Shown piece after piece: positions 36,301-44,896 of a stretch of DNA of 64,000 nt (positions are counted from its first letter, which is position 1; every line of letters begins with the position of its first letter). This stretch comes from Chondrosia reniformis. Taxonomy: Eukaryota; Porifera; Demospongiae; Chondrillida; Chondrillidae. The stretch spans positions 684,501 through 748,500 of the forward strand of contig OX359200.1 of assembly GCA_947172415.1 (NCBI GenBank). Reading direction: 5' to 3'. A program made the translations under genes and the position numbers. The notes under the pieces are model-generated. The model worked only from the letters and a program-made list of their open reading frames with translations. It did no database searches and was not told the DNA's origin.

Positions 36301-39300
36301 CCATACTTTAGCCCTATCAGTACTCCTTGAATAAACTAATACCACATGTGCTACGTACATCTACTTTACAGTAAAAGGCCTATAGGGAACTAAACCTAGT
36401 GAGAGCTTCAGATGAGGATTCAAGAGATTTCTCCTTCTACTCCTCTTCTTCTCCACTGGGCCAGACAGCTGTTTCTGGGGATGCCACCCTTCATCAGTGA
36501 CCCTGGGATCGTTTTCTTCTTCTTCATCTTTTGTGAGTCTTTGGCTCTCTGTGTTTGTTATTGTATAAAGTATGTACTTATGTACGTATATAGCCTCGTC
36601 TCCTATATAAAACCTATGTAAGCAGTCACCTAAATAGGGTGGTCACTTCTGATTTATATTTGACTCTCAATGCCCTGGCAATATATACTTATATAATGGG
36701 CCATACATAAGACTTTCTATAATGCAGCCACCTCTCTAATAAGGCCAAGTTCAGCTGGCCCCAAGCTGAACACATTAATTAGGCTGTTTATAGTATTTAC
36801 GTACGTACATGTAGGTAGTGTATATATTGTATATGATATATATGTTTGTATATGTACTGGTGTAATATACTCCACTTATTATATGGCTCAGTGTAGTTAG
36901 TTCATATTTATGCATATATTGTATATACTTTATGTAGTGTATGTACGTATGTATGTGTATAATAGCATGGTATTTCCATTTATATCTACTTGTAACTAAA
37001 TTGTATCTAACATTCAAGTATTCTGTAGAATTCATATATGTTTAACAACAGAAATATGTTACTGTTGTAAGCATTGTTTGTGGTGACAGCCGCGAGTGAC
37101 ATAATGATGATTCCCAGCCCATCTAGTCCACAGTTAGTAAACCAGAAAATTCCTTCTGTAGAAGTTCCTTAATTTTTGTGTTGTTTACAAATCTTTTATC
37201 TGTTTGACAGCCAATAAAACTGACAGGTTTCTAATTAGGTGTTTGCTTTTGTCAAAATGGCTTTTGGACAGGTCCATTCTCTATTCTATTGTGTGTGGGT
37301 GGATACATTTTATAGTAATTTGACATTTCTTCACTAGTTATTTGATTCCTTGCATGAATGCCATCCCTGAATCAGACACCTTGCATGTAATCTTGTTCCT
37401 GATAAAACTTAGAGATATCTTGTGGGGGTAGTGATCATTTGGTAATAATAGAGGGCTTGTTTGACATATGAGGTATTTGAGAAAGCGAAACATGGTAGGT
37501 GTCTATTGCGTCTAGTTAGGATATTGTGTGGCTGTAATAGGAACTTCAAAGAGTAACATTGTTGTTCGCTAGGTCAAGATACTTGTGTACAGATTCACTG
37601 AAAAGGAGCTATTCAACTTGTGTGAATAGCGAGGTCAATTGAAATGTTGAGATGAATACAGGCTGCCCTCATTGTGAAGTCTGCATGCAGCAAGCAATCA
37701 ATGTTTACTTAGGAGAGCGATGTTTGATTGACTACACCTGATGCTTGTTGAAGGCCCTAATATGATGTGCAGTTAAGCATGTAGTCTACGACAATATGGA
37801 GCCAATTACAATGATCATTAGTATTACTGCTAAAAACAATGCCACATCTGTAGACGGGGAAGTTTTTAGCGTTCTTTTGGAAATTTGATAAATAATAATT
37901 TTATTTACTGCGTAGCTGCTAAACCTTTGAAGTGTCTCCTAGAATGTATGCTCTCAGATAGTAGTGGTGCTCTTAATCAAAGGCTACGCAGCCTCACTCA
38001 GTCTATATACAGTATAGTGATGTACATATGCTTCTAAGTCAAGTTTTAACACATTTACAGTCGGTGCATAAGTAGCTGCAGTGGTATGTATTGTCATGTC
38101 AGCAAAGTTGATTGTTTGGGTTGGAGCATGATAATTTGTGGTGACTCTTTGTGCATGAGAATGTTATCTTCAAACATTCCTCTACACTGTTAATGTAATA
38201 CAGCAATGTTCTGATGTCAGTTACTATAATTAGTAACTGTGATGTAGTTACTATAATTAGTAACTGTGATGTAATTACTTATTTTTAGTAACAATCACCT
38301 ACGTATGTATGCTATTTTGGCTCATCCTTCTTCCTTTTTATGTACTTGCTGATGTAGTCCATCTGGCTGGGACAGTGAAAAAAAGATTGCAATTTTAAAG
38401 GAACACATGAAAGACGTGGCCCCTGATTCCTCCTACCATGAAGTCATTAAAGCTAAACAGAGTACAGCGGTAAGAGACAATGGTAGTTTGCTTGTTTTCC
38501 GTCTTCTTGTCAATCATTAGCAGCTGTTATACCTTTTGTTGATTTCCTTGTGACATCTGATGAGGGGAGAGGTTGAATTAGAAGGAAAAACCTTTCCTGC
38601 AGTCAAACACATCACTGACCCTAGTGACCTATGTTTGTTACTATGGTGATGCCAATGAATATCATTAACCTGTCTAATTAGTTGTTGAAGCTTCCTATAT
38701 CTTATTATGTTAATACAGTGAGTTTCTTTAGTCCAATCAGACTTTAATTGACTCTTATATTAAGAATTTAGAATGTTAGTGTGAGATCATGTTATAGAGC
38801 ACTCAATTATCTCTATAGCCCCAGCTTATCACCTCACTTCTCTAGAATCAATAATTTTTTGTTTACATACAATTGGCAATGATATTCATGTCTTCTTCTT
38901 CTTACTAGAGTGTTACAGAAACTAAAGAGCTAGTGGCTGATGATGACCAAATCTTCCTCCAAACAACCCAAATTATTTTAAATAAGACGCCCTCCAAGGT
39001 ACGTGCATACATCTGTCAATACACAGTGAAACATTCATAAAAGGGACATCTCTTGAGACCAGAGGTACTGTCCTTATACAGAGTTTGTCCGTGCACATGT
39101 CTGTTAGTCTGTTAGTATATATACAGGTAAGATGTTTGTTAGTATATATACATGTAAGATGTTTGTTAGTATATATACATGTAAGATGTTTGTTAGTATA
39201 TATACATGTAAGATGTTTGTTAGTACACCCTTAAATTACATAAGGACTCACAAAAGTAAGAAGAAGACAAATACAGGTTTAGGTCCCTGTAGGCCTTTGC

Positions 39301-40175
39301 TCTAAAGTAGATATAGCATATTAAAACATGGTGTGTTAGATTAATCACGTGTAGTCAAAACTAGTCTGTTTCAGAGAGAGACACTGTAGACACGTATCTC
39401 CTTTCACTTCTACAGTCTCAACCGGCCCCTAAACCAACCAGTCAAGACTCCAGTCCGAAGCCCAAACAAGAGGTACAAGTGTTATTTAAATTGTAATTAT
39501 TTAACCATGTTTGTGCAGTAACATTGATAGGAAGTGATAGTCATATAGGCCTATCACTGCTGAATAGCCAATCCAATGGCACTACTATCAAGATGTCCAG
39601 TTATGAAAGCTATATTACGCTCTCTGAATTGTATAATTGTGTAATTTAGGATTTCAGGCTTCAGGAAGATGTTTTTATCTTATTTAATTCAACATGTCTT
39701 AAAACTATGAATCATGTTAATTTGAAACTGCCTATAATCAGTTTCATCTTCACTTCCTCCATATCCCTTAATCACAACCTCTTCTCCAATTCTCCACATC
39801 TCCTCACCTCCTATGTCCCCCCTCCTCCCTCCTCTCCTATCTCCTCTCCTATCTCCGCTACCATTTTCCCTTCTACAATATACCTTCCACTCCCCTCCCC
39901 TCCTCCCTCCTCTCCTAACTTCACTACCATTTCCCCTTCTACAATTTACCTTCCACTCCCCTCCCCTCCTCCCTCCACATCTCTCCATTACTGTCTGCCT
40001 CCCCTCTTCTTAGCATGCTCCTCAAGGTGAAGGAAAGGAGAAAGAAGCTGTCCTAGCCAATTTCTTCAACAGTCTTCTTGCAAAGGGGAAGACAGGGTCC
40101 TCCAAAGCTACTAAAGAGGCAACTGCTCAGATAGACAAACTGCAAGCAAAAACAGAGGGAAGATTGCAAAAATGA
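26270..40175 (+). CDS. DYNC1LI1: Cytoplasmic dynein 1 light intermediate chain, 10 exons, 434 aa
   Basis: Exons 26270-26325, 26425-26501, 26834-26974, 29588-29821, 34017-34256, 35000-35135, 38358-38469, 38909-38998, 39416-39472 and 40014-40175 join in phase (435 codons with TGA). The Ras-like domain has a P-loop GEVSSGKS at residues 45-52. Further family signatures are [30 protein letters not shown] (TKSD at 217-220) and [11 protein letters not shown]. The C-terminal effector helix [13 protein letters not shown] (about 394-406) is the segment that binds cargo adaptors in animals. At 434 aa it is shorter than vertebrate LIC1/LIC2 (about 490-520), mainly in the disordered tail. LIC1 versus LIC2 cannot be decided; one ancestral gene is likely. 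Introns carry many repeats. An AATAAA overlaps the stop (40176-40181). Confidence 0.93.
27049..27317. repeat. AGAC/AGAT tetranucleotide array
   Basis: About 270 bp of mixed (ACAG)n and (ATAG)n repeats in intron 3 of the dynein chain gene. Open frames on the minus strand (CLSV repeats) are artefacts. Confidence 0.97.
28181..28573. repeat. 20-bp minisatellite in dynein chain intron 3
   Basis: About 20 copies of CCCCGTTCATTCACCGTGTA with C/T and A/G variants that segregate: CCGTGTA variants dominate the 5' part, CTGTGTG the 3' part. Confidence 0.97.
33155..33260 (-). repeat. Dispersed repeat fragment
   Basis: Minus-strand degenerate copy in intron 4 of the dynein gene, recognised by GGACCAGACAGCTC and AATTTTCCACC; core lost. 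Confidence 0.45.
35570..35735 (+). repeat. Dispersed repeat copy
   Basis: Plus-strand copy in intron 6 with CCAGAAGCAGCTGTCTGGCC, TCCTCGTCCAAAGCTCTCAC and the TTAGATTGCTCATG end. The CTGATGA segment is altered. Confidence 0.6.
36365..36512 (-). repeat. Dispersed repeat copy with best-preserved ribozyme core
   Basis: Minus-strand copy in intron 6 of the dynein gene. Order on its own strand: core, AGTGGAGAAGAAGAGGAG tract, ATCTGAAGCTCTCACTAGG, TTTAGTTCCCTATAGGCC. The copy ends before the ATGGTGTATTAG tail. Confidence 0.7.
36458..36503 (-). ncRNA. Hammerhead-like ribozyme core, most complete copy
   Basis: Minus strand: stem I GGGTCA (36503-36498) with TGGCCC (36463-36458), six pairs with one G-U; CTGATGA (36497-36491); stem II GGG/CCC (36489-36487 and 36480-36478 or one base lower); GAAA (36475-36472); two-pair stem III with loop AGCT; GTC (36466-36464). 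Cleavage is predicted between 36464 and 36463. Short stem III and open stem I match the minimal type I hammerheads of metazoan retroelements. Weakness: A-A at the stem II closing pair, which is nearly always G-C. Confidence 0.45.
38220..38275. repeat. 27-bp tandem duplication
   Basis: TTACTATAATTAGTAACTGT repeated twice with GATGTA spacers, in dynein intron 6. Confidence 0.8.
39113..39230. repeat. 27-bp tandem repeat in dynein intron 8
   Basis: About four copies of a unit with GTTAGTATATATACATGTAA and GATGTTT. Confidence 0.9.
39260..39350 (+). repeat. Dispersed repeat, 3' part
   Basis: Contains AGGTTTAGGTCCCTGTAGGC and AACATGGTGTGTTAGATTAA; the ribozyme end is missing. Dynein intron 8. Confidence 0.55.
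39770..40012. repeat. CT-rich degenerate tandem tract at 3' splice site
   Basis: About 240 bp of CTCCCCTCCCCTCCTCCCTC-type sequence, including an approximately 75-bp direct duplication (near 39850 and 39925), running to the TTCTTAG acceptor of the last dynein exon. It acts as an oversized polypyrimidine tract. Confidence 0.8.
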
Positions 40176-41456
40176 AATAAACTTTCAAGAACATTTAGAA
40201 CTGTAACAGTCAATTTTGTAAATGCTCTACAGTATTATTATGAATCACACGTTATACCTAAGGCACATGTATAAATTTCTTATCAATGTGGTACCAATAA
40301 TTAAAGAAACCTGTTGATTTTTGAATCCAAAATGTAACAGTGCATGGCTGTATATGTGTCTCTGAGATGAGTTTGAGAATGTTTGAACCTTTTTCATTTT
40401 TTTCTTCTAGCCAATATACATGGCATTTTCCAATAGTATCAGGCTTACCGGTGCTTAAGCCAAAAAGTGGGTTAAGCACCAGGAGGCCTATAGGAACTAC
40501 AGGGTGTCATTTCAAGTCACCTCGATTGCATATTTCAATAGTACAAGGCTTGCCGGTGCCTAAACCAATAAGTGGATTAAGCACCAGGAGGCATACAGGA
40601 GCTGCAAGGTTTCATTTCAAGTCACCTATATGGCATTTTCCAATAGTATCAGGCTTGCCGGTACATAAGCCAAAACTTGGGTTAAGCACCAGGAGGCATA
40701 TAGGAACTACAAGGTGTCATTTCAAGTCACATTGATTTGCATTTTCAACGATTCGAATGACTGATTGCCATAAATAGCTAGCAGATTACTACATTGCTAC
40801 ATTATTTTCAGTATAGTTTAGATGACAGCTACATAGCGATCCTGTAGAGTTGTTTAAGCAGTGTCTGCTAGTTCATTTATGGCTAGATGGAATGACCCAA
40901 AGCAGTATTTACAACTAAAGACCACATGGATTAACAATCTACTACATTTTCACACCTAGCTACCAAACCTATCCCTCACTTGCCCGCCATCCATCTGTGT
41001 TTATACATACTACTACTGTCTTGTCCCTGCACACAAACATAGATGGCAGGTAGGTTTGTATATATATATATATATACTTTCTCACCCCAACACAAACATG
41101 GAAGGCATTCAGGAAGTATGGGGCAGCACACTACACAACACCAGCCTAGGAGGGTGAAACAGCTGTACGTGTCTGTGATTCTTTTTCCCTCTTTGTATGA
41201 CTGGAAGGCAATCCACTGATTGCCATTTAAATACTCTCCTAACCAATATAAGACTTGGTCGCTGGCCAGCATAATAATAATAATAATAATATTATTATTT
41301 TGAAGTGATTCACTTATTTATATGTACATATACTTCAACACATGCTATATATATTCTGTACATGTACTGTATAGACATACAGTTCCTTTGCATATAAATT
41401 ACATAGGCTGATGTACATATGTGTTTATAGTTTAAGCAGCTTTCTCTAAAAGTGGT
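40176..41456. other. Intergenic, 3' of dynein chain gene
   Basis: Holds the 105-bp triplicated element (40419-40737), a (TA)n run near 41059-41079 and a TAA/ATT run near 41272-41299. No gene is supported in the remainder. Confidence 0.5.
40419..40737 (+). repeat. Three 105-bp tandem copies with open 35-codon frame and hairpin
   Basis: Each unit runs from CATTTTCCAATAGTATCAGG to TCATTTCAAGTCAC. The first contains GGTGCTTAA (40450-40458) and TTAAGCACC (40472-40480), a perfect inverted repeat. Since 105 is 35 codons, one frame (40340-40735) stays open and repeats a segment like GLSTRRHIGTTRCHFKS. Coding is not supported by any family. Confidence 0.75.
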
Positions 41457-42796
41457 TCAGTTCATCAATTTCTCCAATTTGGCAACTTCACTTTTTCTGG
41501 AATAAGTTTTCTCCTGAGAGGCAGAATAAGAAGATTGTGTAGTACATACACTCACACATGCATGTAAAAGACTGCATTTAAATGAAATGTAATAGTGAAA
41601 GCTTTCATACCTTTACACCAATGAGCATACAGACATATACGTACATACAATTTTAAGGCGTAAACATGCAACCTGTTGAATACAAAGATCTATGGGTTCT
41701 CCCTAAGTCGTAAGTCTGGGAATACAGTCTATTCTAGTTTTTCCTTTGCCTCCTATTGATGCCCACCATAGAAACTGTTGTTTTAGATCATTCATAGGCA
41801 GCCATTTTTTGCTGCCTCTCTATACTTGAAGGGTACTACCCTATTCACTGACTATATATTACTCTGAAAATGTATTTTGACATGGAGTCTAAGATTTATC
41901 AATTAGTACACTAGATTAGACAGTCATAAGACAACTGAACTAATGCAGAAAATGTCTAATAATCTAGCATACAAATAGTATTAATAATATAGGTTAGTAG
42001 TGTGAATGCTAAATTACTAATTTTTTTCATAATCACTGGAACATATTACTCCTGATCAGCCCAGTGGCATGTATGTATAATACTATAATGCAATACATTG
42101 CTAGTCAGATGTCATATGACTTACTGGTTGTACACAAAGTGGTTCATATTTGTTAATGTTGAGATCAAACAGAAACACCTTCCCATCAGCAGTGCAGGCA
42201 GCAAACACACTTGAGGCAAAGTGGGACCAAGCAATGTCACACATACCACTGTTCAAATCATGCGTGAACATGGGATCCTCTGAAGGGGAGAAAACACATC
42301 AATTTCTGTACACAAGTATATACTATCCTAATATACTTACAAGTATATATACATTATACATACATCATTACTTAATTAAGCTGCCAATATGTACATATAT
42401 ACGTACATACATATGTACATACGTACGTAGTACTTAATAAGGTTGGCTGTATGTACATACGTATGTTTGCATATAAATAGCACATCTCTGTTTAATTAGT
42501 TAGCCAGGCACCTAATTATGAGGCAGTTCATAAAAGGTACGTATTTAGTGGAGTTCTACCTGGCAACACCTAAAATGTGGTCACATCAGTTATGCAGACA
42601 CTTTTATAATTACGTAGATGTATGAGAAATCCATCATACGTATACGTATGTATATTCCTTAGCAAAAGGACATTCATTGTTTTAAGAATTACTTATACGT
42701 ACTGTATAAGCTACACCTTTACGTACGCATCTTCAAATCTTAGCTTGTTCTGTAAATCAGGTGGAGAAATGTGCCACCAAGCACAATGTATATTAA

Positions 42797-43036
42797 TTAC
42801 ATGTATGCAAGGCCAAGCCCAACCATCACTCCAAGCCTAACCATCACTCCAAGCCTAACCCTCACTCCAAGCCCAACCATCACTCCAAGCCTAACCATCA
42901 CTAAAAGCCTAACCCTCACACCAAGCCCAACCATCACACCAAGCCTAACCATCACTCCAAGCCCAACCATCACTCCAAGCCTAACCATCACTCCAAGCCT
43001 AACCCTCACTCCAAGCTTAACCATCACTCCAAGCCT
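42797..43036. repeat. 18-bp minisatellite within DNAI1 relic
   Basis: About 13 copies of AACCATCACTCCAAGCCT. Six-codon period, so long artefactual frames occur. It occupies the place where the missing DNAI1 exons would be. Confidence 0.95.
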
Positions 43037-43186
43037 ACATTCCTTCTTATAATGCATCTTTAACTCATCATAAGCAGAAGATGGATCAATAGGCATCCAC
43101 AAACCTTCCCAAGTACTGGCGTTTACCACCATCAACAGAAACAAGCTTAGTTGTACACATACTGCACACGTTCACTTTTGTCCGTA

Positions 43187-43295
43187 CTACAACTCTACCA
43201 TCACATACCTTAACTATTTTCCATACTACGTATACAACTCTGTCATCACATACGTTAACTATTATCCATACTAAGTACTCTGGCTCTGCCATCAG
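43187..43295. repeat. Imperfect tandem repeat next to DNAI1 exon
   Basis: Two to three copies of a roughly 45-bp unit with CAACTCTACCATCACATAC and TTAACTATTTTCCATACTA. The last copy merges into the DNAI1-like exon end (CTCTGGCTCTGCCATCAG), suggesting the exon edge was itself amplified. Confidence 0.65.
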
Positions 43296-43667
43296 AGGAC
43301 ACTGAGTAGAAGTTGAGGTTGTTATCCACGTCGTTCTCTTGCCAAGCAACCTGCCACGCCGGATCAGCGTGCTTGCCACTCTTAGCTGTGGACTGGTAGA
43401 GGGGCACACTTCCCTTCTTCTTCTACAAATTGTATTAATGTGGAATCACATTTGTCACGATACACAAACTACTTTAGGAAAATATATATATAAAGGTTCT
43501 AGCGTTATGAAAAAAAAAAAAAAAGCGCGTCCCAAGTGTGTTTGGATACTCAGTGGGTGGTTCCAAAGTAATCGCGATATGCTGACGATAAGAAAAAAGA
43601 AAAAAAACAGCGTTTGGAACGGTTTCCAAATCTTTTACAATAATCAGCAAAGATAGAAGAAAAAAGA

Positions 43668-43742
43668 CCAGTCACGTTAGCCAGCAGAGACTGCTGTTAC
43701 CGTCGAGCACCACGAGGAGGTGTGACTTGGATTTTGCTCGAC
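43668..43742 (-). ncRNA. HDV-like self-cleaving ribozyme (copy B)
   Basis: Minus-strand reading: P1 GTCGAGC (43742-43736) with GCTCGAC (43708-43702), extendable to 8 pairs. J1/2 is AAAAT. P2 is CCAAGTCA (43730-43723) with TGACTGG (43674-43668), with one bulged A. P3 is CACC/GGTG (43722-43719, 43711-43708) around L3 TCCTCGT (43718-43712). GG at 43701-43700 suits P1.1. P4 is CAGCAG/CTGCTG (43696-43691, 43687-43682) with a three-base loop. J4/2 is GCTAACG, with candidate catalytic C at 43680. GCTAA at J4/2 matches HDV closely. Length and topology equal copy A at 820-894, with P3/L3 identical and P1, P2, P4 wholly different but complementary. Predicted cleavage is 5' of 43742. Confidence 0.85.
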
Positions 43743-44043
43743 GCAGGGAGTTCACGTTTACCATCCACAATGCGAGCCGTCCTTCCATCGCTGGTCGTCT
43801 GGGGCCAGGATCGTTGGTAACGCCTAACTCGTGCAGTTTCGGCTTTGGTAGTCACAGAGTGACAGAACCAGCCTTATCCCTCCCCGGGTTCCGTTGTATC
43901 GATAAATCGATAATTGGTGAGCACATCCCCATGGCACCAACCGATACAGGGCAGCTACGGAACCTAGACACTACCAAGCCAACGAGTAAGGACTTACTCC
44001 CTTACCCGAGGCTCCACGCTGGCAGGCCTGAATGGTCATGTTA
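43743..44043 (+). pseudogene. GC-rich coding relic related to satellite inserts
   Basis: A 105-codon frame (43727-44044) covers this block, but only part may be ancestral coding sequence. It contains TIHNA, RP, PGSLVT, SFGFGS and IIGEHIPMAPTD. The five inserts in the satellite encode the diverged counterparts TIHDAQRPGSVVT and IIGEHVSMAPTD, the latter in a different frame followed by a stop. Acceptor-like GCAG (43743-43746) and donor-like GTAAGG (near 43986) could bound an exon. I do not recognise the protein. It abuts the ribozyme with opposite strand sense. Confidence 0.4.
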
Positions 44044-44896
44044 AAATGGACTATTTATACTCAACTCTGTGTGATGAAAGTGAAAAAAGAGAAAAAAACG
44101 ATTGCCTTCGTAATCGATCCAACTTTTGGCGTATTTGGTGGTATTGTAGGCTTGCTTCTCGCCTCACTGTACTACCTGTGCTCTTATGAATGACCAGATA
44201 TTAACTTGTATATATACAAAAGTGGTATATTAAGCACCAGCTTAATATATAAACTATAACACTATAATTGTATAAAATGTTAAGCACCAGCATACTTATT
44301 ATACAGTTCTCCGAATGTTAAGCACCAGCTTAATATATAAACTATAACACTATTATTGTATAAAATGTTAGGCACCAGCCATAATTATTATACATTTCTC
44401 CGTATGTTAAGCACCAGCTTAATATATAAATTATAACACTATTATTGTATAAAATGTTAAGCACCAGCCATAGTTATTATACATTTCTCCGTATGTTAAG
44501 CACCAGCAGTTCTCCGTATAGTACTCCTTAGTACGGTCGTCGGGCTTTCCAAGTTTGTTTTTCGATGGCTTCGAGATATTAGTCGTTCTAATGCAAAAGG
44601 TTAAATAAAAACATTCAAAAAGAAAGAAGAACAATCGGTTTTGGAAGGCGCTTCGCCTGAAGGTGCAGTTAACTTGGACTTGATCGTTTATGGCGAACTA
44701 GGTAATGTGCTCTGCATTAGGGAATGAATCAGTAAATATCGAGGTTAGACAGTTCGTTTTAATTCTGTCAGGATAGAAAAGCGTGGAATACATTGAAGCG
44801 TTGGTTAATCATAGCGACTCACAGCCAGGTTTAGCAGCACGTAGGCCATGCAATGATACAACTCCAATACGCGCTCGCATGTATAAACAATATATA
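44044..44896. other. Region between relic and satellite
   Basis: Includes the TTAAGCACCAG repeats at 44222-44520. A 30-codon hydrophobic frame near 44098-44193 (GGIVGLLLASLYYLC) could be a membrane-segment exon, but no splice site or start supports it. The rest shows no gene. Confidence 0.4.
44222..44520. repeat. Tandem repeat with TTAAGCACCAG motif
   Basis: At least five copies of TTAAGCACCAG, several joined to CTTAATATATAAACTATAAC, with a composite period of about 115 bp. The same 11-mer marks the elements at 40419-40737 and 63966-64000. Confidence 0.8.

Larger units (their letters stand above)
41457..43422 (-). pseudogene. DNAI1: Broken 3' part of axonemal dynein intermediate chain 1 gene
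   Basis: Three minus-strand segments resemble the C-terminal WD40 region of DNAI1, the outer-arm dynein intermediate chain of cilia. 43422-43276 encodes [15 protein letters not shown] and [11 protein letters not shown]. 42279-42125 encodes PMFTHDLNSG, CDIAWS, FAACTADGKVFLFDLNINKY and CVQP. 41513-41457 encodes EVAKLEKLMN then a stop, matching the family C-terminus. The 42279-42125 and 41513-41457 pieces join in phase, but the blade normally between them (LTHV...VGDDRG) is absent. The roughly 90 residues expected between the first two pieces are also missing, replaced by tandem repeats. No 5' exons lie upstream. A decayed partial copy is most likely; a rearranged live gene is possible. Confidence 0.7.
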
